Shown here piece by piece: positions 49,501-54,400 of a stretch of DNA of 64,000 bases. Position numbers and translations under genes: made by a program. The notes under the pieces are model-generated. The model ran no database searches and had not been told where the DNA came from. It saw only the letters and a list, made by a program, of their open reading frames with translations. The DNA is taken from the NCBI GenBank assembly GCA_036874045.1, contig CM072347.1, positions 3,226,501 to 3,290,500 on the forward strand, read 5' to 3'. The first letter of the stretch is position 1. Every line of letters starts with the position of its first letter. The DNA comes from Cymodocea nodosa (Eukaryota; Streptophyta; Magnoliopsida; Alismatales; Cymodoceaceae).

Positions 49501-51285
49501 AACATATATTTAACCGACTATATTAGACAAAAGATCTGATCAATTAAAAACAAGGAGAGGCAAGCAACCAAGGCATGGTCAATTCACACCTTGTTGCCCA
49601 GGGGCACTACCTAGGTCAATTCACACCTTGATGCCCAGGGGCACTACCGAGGTGCTCACCTTAAAAAGCTTGATTATTAGATAATGAAATCTAACTAGTG
49701 TGAGCCTGATTCACGAGAGACCAACTTCTCAGTGCAACCTTTACAATCTGTTGTGCCCATCAAATTAAACATTGACAAATGTTGACAAAATTTCATTGAC
49801 ATATGTCAATTTCTTGAATTATCAAGACTATATAGAAACTGATATCAACATAATATTTTTGTTAACAAATGATTATTTTCTTTGTTAAATTTCCGCTGAT
49901 ATAATTTCAACATACAAAATTTTACCAATATGTGTCATTTTTCGATTTACCAAAGTCCAATGTGAAATCAAAGTTGAATTCCTTGGTTATTGATGCCAAC
50001 AGGGGAGAGGACAGGGCCAGTCAAAGCCCACATTCTTGTATAGGGCAATGACCCTGAATGAAGGGGAAGATGAAGAAGAGGGCAGAGTGCAAAGGAGCCT
50101 TTCAGATGCTACGAACAGGGTTGTTGCTAACCAGCAAGAGATGTTGGTTAGCCCATGCAAAGTGGTGGATGAGCAGTCATTTGGGGAGGATATTTTCTCA
50201 CATTCAGACACACTATTTCAGTCGAGAGAGGAGGATGAGACCCTAAAATGTTCTGAGGATGTATCCAGGGCTACATCACTGGTCATCGATCTGAAGGTGC
50301 AACTCAAAAACTTCAGAAAATCTTGGTCAAACTTGGAGGAAAGACTCAAGTGGGAACTTTAAATTATCAATGAAAGCCATAGAATTTTTCTAATTTTCGA
50401 CAGCTATGGAAGTTATATAGGGTTTTTTTTTTCTTTTTAATATAGATAGACAGAAATTCAATCAAAAAAATACATGGTCCTGTTGCCAAGAATATCCACT
50501 ATTTGTATCTTATGGAAGTAAAAATAGATTGTTAGATTTTAAAAAATTAAAGTCAAGCTTCAATCAGGATATCCCATAATCATCCATGAAAGCATGCTAA
50601 AATAACAAATCACAATGACAAAACATACCGAGTATGTATATGCAAGATTCATAAGGTCGAGGAGATTGGCGAAATGCAGTAATAGCTGCTTCAGCTGCTA
50701 CTGGATTCAAGTTAGTCTGCTCCAAGAAAAGAATACATGAGACATACCAAGAGTGCTGTAGAACATACATACAGGCACAAAACATAGAAAATTTTCGCAA
50801 TAAAAATATATAATCAACGAAAATTAAACATAAAAGCGATCATTTTTTTACTCGTCATAAATTCCTCATCGAAAGAAAGCTACTTCTATTCATCATGTGC
50901 CACAAGCCTGAGGAAGTGTTGAACAACAGGCACTTCCGACCATTAAACATTCGAACAGTTGCTTTATGATCCAAGACAGGTAAATATTCGATTCAAACAT
51001 TCTGAAGGGAAATCAAACAACTAGTCGTTACCCAAAACCTCACTATGAAATCGCCCTATTAACAAAAAACGTCTAGTACATTCAGCAAAACTAAAAAGGT
51101 CGATTACAATTCTTTGATCGACAACGGTATTTCCGATCGTCATTAGGAATACACGAACAATGGAAATCCAACAAAACTCGTCCTGTGGAGTTCACCTGCA
51201 TCATAGAGCAAGCATTCTCGATCGTTTGCATGGTGGAGTGGAGACGGGCCACATTCGGCGCAACTCCGGGCGTTAAACCCTGCAT
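1456..51285 (-). CDS. XPO4: Exportin-4 (XPO4), N-terminal half, 16 exons, continues past the left edge
   Basis: Exportin-4 is an importin-beta/karyopherin receptor made of HEAT-like helical repeats that moves cargo through nuclear pores with Ran-GTP. I joined 16 minus-strand exons: 51285-51196, 50716-50629, 48738-48630, 48386-48288, 46517-46475, 42734-42663, 42580-42485, 41956-41732, 37257-37074, 33221-33110, 33031-32945, 18490-18352, 8522-8432, 8308-8246, 8121-8012, 1560-1456. Every junction is GT/AG and every phase fits, giving 571 codons without a stop. Family signatures include [39 protein letters not shown] and MEELYW. Full-length family members have about 1,100-1,170 residues, so roughly half lies outside the window. 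The start is the first ATG and gives the plant-type N-terminus. Introns range from 78 bp to 14,454 bp. The reading is by recognition of the family, not by alignment. Confidence 0.93.
1807..2085 (-). repeat. Tandem dimer of Au-type SINE-like units
   Basis: Two diverged copies with a 141-bp period start at 1807 and 1948. Read on the minus strand, each resembles the Au SINE of angiosperms: an AAGCCTT-TAGTGGTA-like A-box side, a degenerate GGTTCAA-like B box, AAACACTAGGAAA, then TAGA(C/T)...CCTCACATG. They are more degraded than the copy at 7696-7859. Au assignment is by recognition only. Confidence 0.55.
2425..2508 (-). repeat. 3' LTR of copia 1 (84 bp)
   Basis: On the plus strand the repeat begins TGTGAAGAATTAAGG and ends ATGGATCA, directly before the polypurine tract complement CTCCCCCACA. 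It differs from the partner at 7482-7565 at only a few bases. Confidence 0.8.
5894..6154 (-). pseudogene. copia 1 protease and preceding gag fragment
   Basis: This 86-codon open stretch contains [17 protein letters not shown], the copia aspartic protease region. The catalytic motif normally reads D-S-G-A, and here the Ser is Leu. The piece is a remnant of the pol polyprotein and not a separate gene. Confidence 0.75.
6573..6821 (-). pseudogene. copia 1 gag N-terminal fragment
   Basis: The stretch reads [20 protein letters not shown], then [14 protein letters not shown]. This is the copia-type gag (UBN2/DUF4219-like) domain. It is the 5'-most coding piece of the element on the minus strand. 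Confidence 0.75.
7482..7565 (-). repeat. 5' LTR of copia 1 (84 bp)
   Basis: It is a near copy of 2425-2508. It directly follows the primer-binding-site complement at 7468-7481, which fixes this end exactly. The outer end is GATCC where the partner has GATCA, so the TG terminus has mutated. Confidence 0.8.
7696..7859 (-). repeat. Au SINE, near full length
   Basis: On the minus strand it begins GTGAGCCTTGG and has an A-box-like CAATGGTAAGG and a B-box-like GGTCACAGGTTCAAATC. It then reads GGAAACAAG, GGGTAAAGCTCATACAATTAGA and ends GGTGCACTAAGTTTG-CTC-TTTTT. These blocks in this order are the Au SINE, a tRNA-derived retroposon moved by LINE machinery. It lies next to the 5' LTR of copia 1 in XPO4 intron 15. 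I saw no clear target duplication. Confidence 0.85.
8012..8121 (-). CDS. XPO4: XPO4 exon 15 (residues 500-536)
   Basis: It reads [20 protein letters not shown], then MLATCFSQR, and ends LLQ in phase 0. The borders are TTACAG and GTAAAG. Confidence 0.92.
8246..8308 (-). CDS. XPO4: XPO4 exon 14 (residues 479-499)
   Basis: This 63-nt exon encodes an Ala/Ser stretch, then [16 protein letters not shown]. The acidic low-complexity piece is typical of this point in plant XPO4. The borders are ATGCAG and GTATGC. Confidence 0.87.
   Translation of the reverse strand: MLLLRPLKMIVILTISLHPF
8432..8522 (-). CDS. XPO4: XPO4 exon 13 (residues 449-478)
   Basis: It reads [18 protein letters not shown] and ends SQLK plus one base. 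The preceding intron 12 is 9,829 bp. The borders are TCCACAG and GTAACT. Confidence 0.88.
9060..9440 (-). mobile_element. RTE-type LINE 3' fragment (copy B)
   Basis: The minus strand gives broken RTE C-terminal residues ([16 protein letters not shown], then RENQLRLF) just before the end of the element. The same stretch recurs at 34590-34870 (minus) and 46050-46450 (plus). It lies in XPO4 intron 12, about 540 bp from exon 13. Confidence 0.7.
9690..11660 (-). mobile_element. Ty3-gypsy chromovirus fragment (RNase H, integrase, chromodomain)
   Basis: Reading down the minus strand, I see RNase H ([19 protein letters not shown] near 11580-11520), integrase ([16 protein letters not shown], then [15 protein letters not shown], 10980-10654), and a KMSSTYHPQ block near 10600. 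After these come [17 protein letters not shown]...[10 protein letters not shown] (10418-10215) and chromodomain-like WLVQWDG...EVIWEDF (about 9940-9850). The order and the chromodomain place it among plant chromoviruses. Stops and frameshifts are frequent. No LTR pair was found. Confidence 0.85.
10654..10980 (-). pseudogene. Chromovirus integrase core fragment
   Basis: The 108-codon open stretch holds a zinc-finger tail with [10 protein letters not shown], where the expected second Cys pair is partly lost. The catalytic-core start [13 protein letters not shown] follows, then [18 protein letters not shown]. It is a remnant of pol and lacks the later catalytic acidic residues. Confidence 0.85.
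11800..14184. other. XPO4 intron 12 sequence without a recognised gene
   Basis: Apart from the polypurine tract I can name nothing. Open frames at 13244-13733 and 13930-14241 on the plus strand match no family I know. They lie in AT-rich sequence just before copia 3. Confidence 0.4.
12240..12375 (+). repeat. Polypurine low-complexity tract
   Basis: About 135 bp of nearly pure A/G (GAAAGA-like units, ending GGGAAAGGGGGAGAG) sit between the chromovirus fragment and unannotated intron. An apparent Lys/Glu-rich reading frame here is an effect of composition. Confidence 0.85.
14185..14318 (+). repeat. 5' LTR of copia 3
   Basis: This 134-bp repeat runs TGTAATATTTATATC to TCATCTAACA and is directly followed by the primer-binding site. 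About a tenth of positions differ from the partner, so the insertion is not recent. Confidence 0.85.
15329..16353 (+). mobile_element. Harbinger-like non-autonomous DNA transposon (1,025 bp) inside copia 3
   Basis: The insert begins GGGAGGGTTTGTGT and ends ACACAAACAAACCC, imperfect inverted ends, and is flanked by TTA at 15326-15328 and 16354-16356. Removing it with one TTA restores the copia reading frame across the join (LKKHL / VTKNMGKVKYF). TTA duplications with G-rich ends of this kind are typical of PIF/Harbinger and Tourist elements. No transposase is encoded. The middle is a pyrimidine-rich minisatellite. Confidence 0.82.
15478..15890 (+). repeat. Pyrimidine-rich minisatellite (CGACCTCCC-type units)
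   Basis: About 410 bp of irregular short units with the core (A/G)CGACCTCCC or TGACCTCCC are interspersed with GAGCTCTCTGCAC. Unit length varies from about 10 to 20 bp. It is the cargo of the transposon at 15329-16353. The open frames on the minus strand here come from the repeat. Confidence 0.85.
17282..17415 (+). repeat. 3' LTR of copia 3
   Basis: It is a 134-bp partner of 14185-14318 with the same TG...CA ends. Purine-rich sequence precedes it. Confidence 0.85.
17416..19770. other. Sequence around XPO4 exon 12, no other gene seen
   Basis: Outside exon 12 (18352-18490) this is AT-rich intron. A short proline-coding stretch at 18783-18860 comes from CCTCCCACC-like low complexity. No transposon domain is visible before L1-1. 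Confidence 0.4.
18352..18490 (-). CDS. XPO4: XPO4 exon 12 (residues 402-448)
   Basis: It completes the Arg codon from exon 11 and reads [20 protein letters not shown], then [17 protein letters not shown]. The match continues cleanly across the 14.5-kb intron. Confidence 0.94.
19780..22770 (+). mobile_element. L1 LINE remnant (L1-1), interrupted by copia 5
   Basis: ORF1 remains show a DUF4283-like stretch ([21 protein letters not shown], near 19930) and a zinc knuckle [15 protein letters not shown] near 20455-20500. An endonuclease piece ([20 protein letters not shown]) lies near 20880-20940. After the copia block, 22250-22720 gives the zf-RVT region ([11 protein letters not shown]) and the start of an RNase H domain ([15 protein letters not shown]). 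The reverse-transcriptase middle is missing. It lies in XPO4 intron 11. Confidence 0.75.
20990..22220 (+). mobile_element. Ty1-copia 5' part: LTR, primer site and gag (copia 5)
   Basis: An LTR-like stretch ends TTTCAACA at about 21330, followed by ACTGATATCAAAGC, which resembles the primer-binding site. Gag (UBN2-type) follows in broken frames: [20 protein letters not shown] (21441-21629) and [20 protein letters not shown] through [12 protein letters not shown] (21691-22017). No pol follows and no second LTR was found, so only the 5' end remains within L1-1. Confidence 0.75.
22780..24745 (+). mobile_element. Ty1-copia 5' half: LTR, gag, protease, pre-integrase (copia 4)
   Basis: An LTR-like stretch (about 22790-23200) ends before CATCTGGATAAGAGC, a weak primer-site match. 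Frame-broken pol follows. A degenerate zinc knuckle ([15 protein letters not shown] near 24005) is followed by a protease-region SKASFQTT-like piece near 24165 and the GAG-pre-integrase block WHCKLKHMS near 24550. The element stops near 24740 at integrase, just before L1-2. Confidence 0.7.
27269..27729 (+). pseudogene. L1-2 reverse transcriptase core (inactive)
   Basis: Two adjoining open stretches (27269-27460 and 27484-27729) encode RT motifs: [28 protein letters not shown] and [14 protein letters not shown]. The second catalytic Asp of the YADD/FADD box is Asn and a stop separates the two parts, so no activity is expected. Confidence 0.82.
28351..28443 (-). mobile_element. Short poly(A) retroposon, 93 bp, with 13-bp target duplication
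   Basis: The plus strand shows two T runs, TTAACCTGGTGAAC, then TTCATGGACACTCAA. It is flanked on both sides by ACTAGCAAGCCTT (28338-28350 and 28444-28456). Removing the insert with one flank restores the L1-2 frame (EKLASLEHL). The T runs mean a poly(A) tail on the minus strand, as in LINE-driven retroposition. Confidence 0.85.
29250..29575 (+). pseudogene. L1-2 C-terminal RNase H domain fragment
   Basis: The open stretch has [17 protein letters not shown], then [10 protein letters not shown] and [11 protein letters not shown]. This is the RVT_3-type RNase H carried at the C-terminus of many plant L1 LINEs. It may have been the best-preserved part of L1-2 before copia 2 inserted downstream. 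Confidence 0.8.
29687..29816 (-). repeat. 3' LTR of copia 2
   Basis: On the plus strand it starts TGAACAATGAAGAGG and ends ACTACTAATA next to the polypurine complement. The terminal TG on the minus strand has changed to TA. Confidence 0.87.
29824..31160 (-). pseudogene. copia 2 reverse transcriptase and RNase H remnants
   Basis: The pieces in order on the minus strand are an RT start ([14 protein letters not shown] near 31130), [20 protein letters not shown] (30979-30794), [24 protein letters not shown] sequence (30456-30202), and RNase H with [20 protein letters not shown] (30078-29824). Frames shift between the pieces. Confidence 0.85.
31165..32445 (+). pseudogene. copia 2 gag-protease-integrase remnants, inverted
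   Basis: In plus-strand order there is the end of gag, a zinc knuckle [17 protein letters not shown] near 31390-31440, and a protease/pre-integrase region ([14 protein letters not shown] near 31810). The integrase C-terminal region comes last: [13 protein letters not shown], then [17 protein letters not shown], 32200-32448. It stops three bases before the primer-site complement of the minus-oriented LTR. Confidence 0.85.
32457..32586 (-). repeat. 5' LTR of copia 2
   Basis: It matches 29687-29816 and ends AGTACTAACA on the plus strand (TGTTAGTACT on the minus). The primer-site complement lies directly to its left. Confidence 0.87.
32945..33031 (-). CDS. XPO4: XPO4 exon 11 (residues 373-401)
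   Basis: It reads [16 protein letters not shown], then FDSLLKSF. It is separated from exon 10 by only 78 bp and followed by the 14,454-bp intron 11. The donor is GTGAGT. Confidence 0.93.
33110..33221 (-). CDS. XPO4: XPO4 exon 10 (residues 336-372)
   Basis: It reads [14 protein letters not shown], then TEWIDPP, and ends GRSE. The acceptor is TTGTAG and the donor GTATTA. Confidence 0.92.
34091..34480 (+). repeat. hAT-type MITE, diverged copy
   Basis: It starts CATAGTTATTTAAGGTG, like the inverted end of the copy at 49221, then has an AGGTGCTTGGTGC block. A long AT-rich middle (AATCCTAAGACAACATTAAAAT, ATATATTTCAATAG) lines up with 49320-49450. The right end is lost. It lies in XPO4 intron 9. 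Confidence 0.65.
34590..35850 (-). mobile_element. RTE-type LINE (copy C), minus strand
   Basis: On the minus strand the endonuclease block GDLNGHVG lies near 35815, the linker region at 35389-35069 ([18 protein letters not shown], then [19 protein letters not shown]), and the C-terminal RENQ-R-FGS block near 34740. The RT core between about 35050 and 34880 has been deleted. This is the best-preserved RTE linker in the window. It lies in XPO4 intron 9. Confidence 0.82.
37074..37257 (-). CDS. XPO4: XPO4 exon 9 (residues 275-335)
   Basis: It reads [20 protein letters not shown], then [15 protein letters not shown]. The acceptor is TTATAG and the donor GTACTC. It ends after the first base of an Asp codon. 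Confidence 0.94.
38113..38310 (+). repeat. hAT-type MITE, short diverged copy
   Basis: AATTAAGGCACTCGAGTG...GGGCACTTGGGTGC is followed by AT-rich sequence with ATATAATTATGTGCA. This is the same head-plus-middle arrangement as the copy at 49221. It is truncated on the right. Confidence 0.5.
38775..39085. mobile_element. Foldback element with 61-bp inverted repeats ending in a G/C run
   Basis: Arms 38786-38846 and 39025-39085 are inverted copies with a single mismatch (G-run, CTGGTTTATTTCAATCTT, then ACACAAGCAAAGGTAACC). They are separated by a 178-bp loop. The left outer end is a run of 23 G and the right is 12 C. No ORF and no clear target duplication is seen because the homopolymer hides the ends. 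A MITE is the likeliest explanation. Confidence 0.75.
39249..39872 (+). mobile_element. Probable MITE carrying a 61-bp minisatellite
   Basis: The ends GTTTGTACATCTAAGAAAGT and the complement of AAGTGCACAAATAGAC look like imperfect inverted repeats, each followed inwards by (A)GGAAA-rich sequence. The centre is a C/T-rich minisatellite. The plan matches the element at 15329-16353, but I cannot see a defining target duplication, so the borders are provisional. Confidence 0.5.
39410..39715 (+). repeat. C/T-rich minisatellite, about five 61-bp units
   Basis: Units share the pattern CC-CC(T/A)A(C)CC(A/T)AG(G)CCATCCATTTT-TTG(T)C-TATT, then CAACCTCCCCTCCCA. They are spaced about 61 bp apart, with successive units progressively diverged. 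The proline-rich open frame across them is a by-product. Confidence 0.75.
39873..41731. other. XPO4 intron 8 remainder, nothing recognised besides a SINE-like head
   Basis: This is AT-rich sequence with A and T homopolymers. Frames at 40340-40606 and 41142-41405 are rich in Phe, Leu and Lys from composition and match no family. Confidence 0.4.
40745..40840 (+). repeat. Possible tRNA-derived SINE head
   Basis: GCTCTAATGGTAGTG resembles a polymerase III A box. About 30 bp later GGATGTGAATTTGATGCC resembles a degenerate B box (GGTTCGAATCC). The rest of the unit is not recognisable. It is not a tRNA gene, since no acceptor stem is formed. Confidence 0.35.
41732..41956 (-). CDS. XPO4: XPO4 exon 8 (residues 200-274)
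   Basis: At 225 nt this is the longest exon seen. It reads [17 protein letters not shown], later [12 protein letters not shown], then a serine-rich linker and EHTLVQ. The serine run looks like a flexible loop between helical repeats. Confidence 0.94.
42485..42580 (-). CDS. XPO4: XPO4 exon 7 (residues 168-199)
   Basis: It reads [18 protein letters not shown] and ends QYLK. An 82-bp intron separates it from exon 6. An alternative acceptor 39 bases further upstream would break the family match. Confidence 0.93.
42663..42734 (-). CDS. XPO4: XPO4 exon 6 (residues 144-167)
   Basis: This 72-nt exon reads [17 protein letters not shown], then TFLESL. It fills the family block between the short exon 5 and the FSPSTSS exon. 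The borders are TTGTAG and GTGAGG. Confidence 0.9.
42900..44560 (+). mobile_element. Probable Ty1-copia 5' part (LTR, primer site, degenerate gag)
   Basis: A short LTR-like stretch ends CCTCTCAACA at about 43036 and is followed by TGATATCAGAGTCAGG, a good initiator-tRNA primer-site match. Downstream are low-complexity Pro/His/Cys-coding sequence and scattered gag-like words but no long frame. No second LTR was found. It lies in XPO4 intron 5. Confidence 0.5.
44640..46460 (+). mobile_element. RTE-type LINE (copy D), RT core deleted
   Basis: The endonuclease reads in broken frames from about 44970 ([18 protein letters not shown] near 45080, GDLNSYIG near 45330, [16 protein letters not shown] near 45380, [21 protein letters not shown] 45530-45600). 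After a gap it resumes with [16 protein letters not shown] and [15 protein letters not shown] (46010-46130), ending [20 protein letters not shown] near 46350. The missing piece is the reverse-transcriptase core. Its 3' tail stops 15 bp from XPO4 exon 5. Confidence 0.85.
45457..45714 (+). pseudogene. RTE LINE endonuclease C-terminal fragment
   Basis: The 85-codon open stretch has [20 protein letters not shown], then [10 protein letters not shown] and [10 protein letters not shown]. The last block corresponds to the DHxLV-type end of the endonuclease, with the catalytic His retained as QHRLFV. It is a remnant of copy D. Confidence 0.8.
46475..46517 (-). CDS. XPO4: XPO4 exon 5 (residues 129-143)
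   Basis: This 43-nt exon completes the Trp codon begun in exon 4 and reads [14 protein letters not shown]. The borders are ACACAG and GTATAA. Confidence 0.88.
47759..48020 (-). repeat. hAT-type MITE copy, reverse orientation
   Basis: It begins CATACCTATTAAGGTGAGCACC, the reverse form of the right end of the 49221 copy. Its AT-rich middle is the reverse complement of the shared AACATCAAATAT-AAGTGTAATAAT block. The other end is lost. It lies in XPO4 intron 4. Confidence 0.6.
48288..48386 (-). CDS. XPO4: XPO4 exon 4 (residues 96-128)
   Basis: It reads [17 protein letters not shown], then [11 protein letters not shown] across the junction. The 243-bp intron before it is one of the few short ones. 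Confidence 0.94.
48630..48738 (-). CDS. XPO4: XPO4 exon 3 (residues 60-95)
   Basis: It carries the most recognisable XPO4 block, [15 protein letters not shown] followed by IRDAAIREW. This is the importin-beta N-terminal type helix pair. The acceptor is TTCAG and the donor GTAAGT. Confidence 0.96.
49221..49672 (+). mobile_element. hAT-type MITE, 452 bp, with 8-bp target duplication
   Basis: Terminal inverted repeats CATACTTTTTAAGG and CCTTAAAAAGCTTG match at 12 of 14 bases. The element is flanked by a perfect ATTATTAG on both sides (49213-49220 and 49673-49680). Eight-base duplications and CA...TG ends are typical of hAT elements. The middle is AT-rich and non-coding. The right part holds a 41-bp tandem duplication (TCAATTCACACCTTG...CCCAGGGGCACTACC). 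It lies in XPO4 intron 2. Confidence 0.88.
50036..50362 (+). other. Unassigned 108-codon open frame in XPO4 intron 2, antisense
   Basis: The frame starts [20 protein letters not shown] and ends in a charged, helix-prone stretch ([20 protein letters not shown]). I do not recognise a family. Two shorter frames overlap it. It is slightly more GC-rich than the flanking intron, which suits a fragment captured from elsewhere, but nothing shows that it is expressed. Confidence 0.25.
50629..50716 (-). CDS. XPO4: XPO4 exon 2 (residues 31-59)
   Basis: It reads [12 protein letters not shown], then [11 protein letters not shown]. The acceptor is GAGCAG and the donor GTATGT. The exon ends after the first base of a Glu codon that exon 3 completes. 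Confidence 0.92.
51196..51285 (-). CDS. XPO4: XPO4 exon 1 (residues 1-30)
   Basis: The exon begins with the ATG at 51285 and reads [10 protein letters not shown] onward to CSMMQ. It ends in phase 0 at a GTGAAC donor. The sequence just upstream on the minus strand is GC-richer than the introns and contains a trinucleotide repeat. Confidence 0.9.
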
Positions 51286-51397
51286 TCTCTTCCTCCACTC
51301 CTTTCGTTTCGCACTTGTCGAGAGTGTTCTGCAGAGTTAGGTCTTTTTTCCGATTCGGAGAAGCGTGAAAGGTAGCCTCGAAATGAACCGATCCAAA

Positions 51398-51419
51398 ATA
51401 ATAATAATAATAATAATAA
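51398..51419 (+). repeat. (AAT)n microsatellite in the XPO4 leader/promoter
   Basis: About seven AAT units on the plus strand lie 113-134 bp upstream of the XPO4 ATG. They probably fall in the 5' untranslated region or core promoter. No clear TATA box is seen on the minus strand nearby. Confidence 0.8.
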
Positions 51420-51429
51420 GGCATCGAAA

Positions 51430-54400
51430 GGGGCGACAGTGGCGACAGTGGAGGGGTGATATCGTAAATGACAATAAAAAATAATTCTAATATTTGTAAT
51501 TTTTTATTGAAATTTAAATATTAATAAATATAAAAATTGTTATTATCGAAAATCATACAAATCTTATGAATGAAAAAAATAAATGAAAGTATAGATTTTC
51601 AAATAAAAATTTATATAATATCAATTTCACAAAATGACAACTGTTGGTGACATTAAAAAATTACCTTATAATCAGTCAGAAACTTTGGATTTGGATGTGT
51701 ATGACCGAATGTCAACAAATAAAAATAAATAAAGTCAAAAAAGTTACAATATAAAAAGTAAAAAAAAAGTTATTTGTACATATCACGAAAAATCAAGAAT
51801 TTAAAGTAATAAATTTTATCTTTAAAATAAAACATTAAATATTAACATCAAATATTAATATTAAATGTATAAATTAAATACAAGTACATAAACTATCAAT
51901 ATTAATTTTATTTTTATTTATTGAAACTCATATTACTTTCTAAATTTTTGAAATAGGAATAAAGAAAAGTTTGAAAAACCTTTAATATTTATATCAATAA
52001 AATTTTAGAATTACTTTGGGCTTTTTAGTTTACATAAATAATTTTATTTACTTTTCAAACTTTTTTTTCTAGACTTTCTTGACAGCAAAAACTCCCTGTT
52101 AGAATGTATCGAATGAATGACTATGAATCAATCAAATATATGAAGATGCAAGCTTACAAACGCAAAAGAAAAATAATAACAGAACAATAAATTATTCAAT
52201 ATAACCGTAATTTAAAACAGCATCATACAATTATACTCTAACGTAAGATAGAGTACATTATTAGAGAGTTTTATTATTAGGTAGAGTATAAGAACATTAA
52301 GCATTAAACCTTAAAACTTATTTTAACATTTTAAACATTACATCTCATATTCATTTATTTTGCATGATAGGAAGTATGGTGGCAAATTTTTTTTTTTGTA
52401 AACTTTTAACTTAAAATCAATTAGTAATGAATAAAAATGTATATATAGTTCAGAATATTTGTGAGTAAATATGTAATTCACACCATTTGTAGGTGAGAGC
52501 GATAATGATTAACAAACAAGAGTGAATTATACGATTCGTGATATTAAATACGAAATTATATGATTTACAATATTTACAACGAAAAGATGCATTGTATCAA
52601 AGTAACGGTGGAAGTAGGAATGATAATTTCATCTTCTTCTCATTTGAAAATTTATTTTATTTTTAAAATTAGATTAAAAAAACATTGAACTTTTCATTCA
52701 TTGAAACTCAAATTTTAAAATGCATTGTACTTAACAAAAATTACAAAAATATTTTTTCAACACAACAGTAAAATACTGTCTATAGGTAGTTTTACACTTC
52801 TTCTTTTTATTCTCCTTAAATACTCAAACAATTTAATGAATATTAAGAACATCTTTGGAGGTGATAGAAAGTAAGTCTTCATAGACACTCAAATAACCTA
52901 ACATACACTAAAAATATCCATAGAATTAATGATATGTGAGCCTTAATGGACATTCAAATAATCTAGTATATACTAGGAATATCCAGGTTAAACATAGTTA
53001 ACTCCATAATTCTTATAGAAATAGGTGTTTGATAGTAGGTGTAAATACACCTGAAAATTACAAAAACATAAGAAAGAAAAAAAATTAATTTTTTATAAAA
53101 TAAAAAGAAAAAAATAATTACTTTCTCTTAGTTTACTTCTAAAAATCATTTATCTAATTATAATATTCTTATTAAATATGATGATGAATAAATTCTCAAT
53201 TTTTAGCATACGTTAAAATTTCTAAAATATTTACATTTAACCTAATTTTTTTCATCTAAAATATTTCTACAGGTGCGGGAAACTTATTCACATGTAATAT
53301 AAAGACATTAGATTTCCAACTAGCATTTTGGAGTGTTAGTGGATTTAAGTGTAATATTTGGAATTTAGAAACTTTTTATTAAATAAAATTTTAAATAATT
53401 TGAACTTATTTTAAAGAAATCGTTTTTAAAATTAATATGTAAAGACCACCCTACAATTTGTAACCATTCAATAGGTAACAAGATAGCCGCCATGGAGGGA
53501 CAATTTAAAAAGTTAATTATTAGTTGAAAAAAAAACCAAAGATGGTCAAATTGGATGGGCACCCATAGTTAAGGGTGCATTTGTACATTCAACATTGTAA
53601 ATTGGACGTCCTTCAAAATAAACATACCTCAATCAATATGGCAATGGACGTGAAGTTAATGCACTCGACACTATTCATGCGTTAACTATTAGAGAGTTAC
53701 AAGAGTATTGCAAGAAGTCAAACTCTATACAAGCTTTGCAACTCCTAACTAGTTATTTTGCAAATTAACCCTTCAAAACATTTATCCAAATGAATATAAG
53801 GGCATTTTTGAAATTTTGATAGCATGAGACAATACTTTGAGAGTTTGTTAACATGGGCTTTTTATGTCAACAATACTTTGGGTCTTTAGAGGAATTGAGT
53901 CTAAAATACAATGAAAATAGCCAAAAAACAAGAAAAATAAATGAAACACATACTGCAAATAAGACCCCATCACACAACAATGATTGGATTGGAAGCCAAA
54001 GCTATTGGACTATAGTCAAACCACTACAAAACTAGAGTGGCATGATTGAACAGTTGGAAGAAATTTCTGACCGAAAGCTCAATTGGATCAAATTGTAGTA
54101 GCGATAGATTCAAGTAGTAAAGCTAAAGAAATCATTGATTGGGGCAAGCTCTAGAAGTAGAGTGATTGAACTTCAAAGGAAGAAAAGTAGTTGGACCAGA
54201 TGTTCAAATTGGTAAAACTTGACAAACAACCCAGCTAGACTAGAATCCAGCAATGGTATGATCGAACAAGTAGGAAAATAATCTAGCATTAACAATGACA
54301 ACGCTGAAGGACTTAACTGGTTAGGAATTTTAGTCTTCTGTGTGAAATACCTTAAGTATCTAAGAGGAATAGATGATTGACGGTTGTTTGATAGGAGTAG

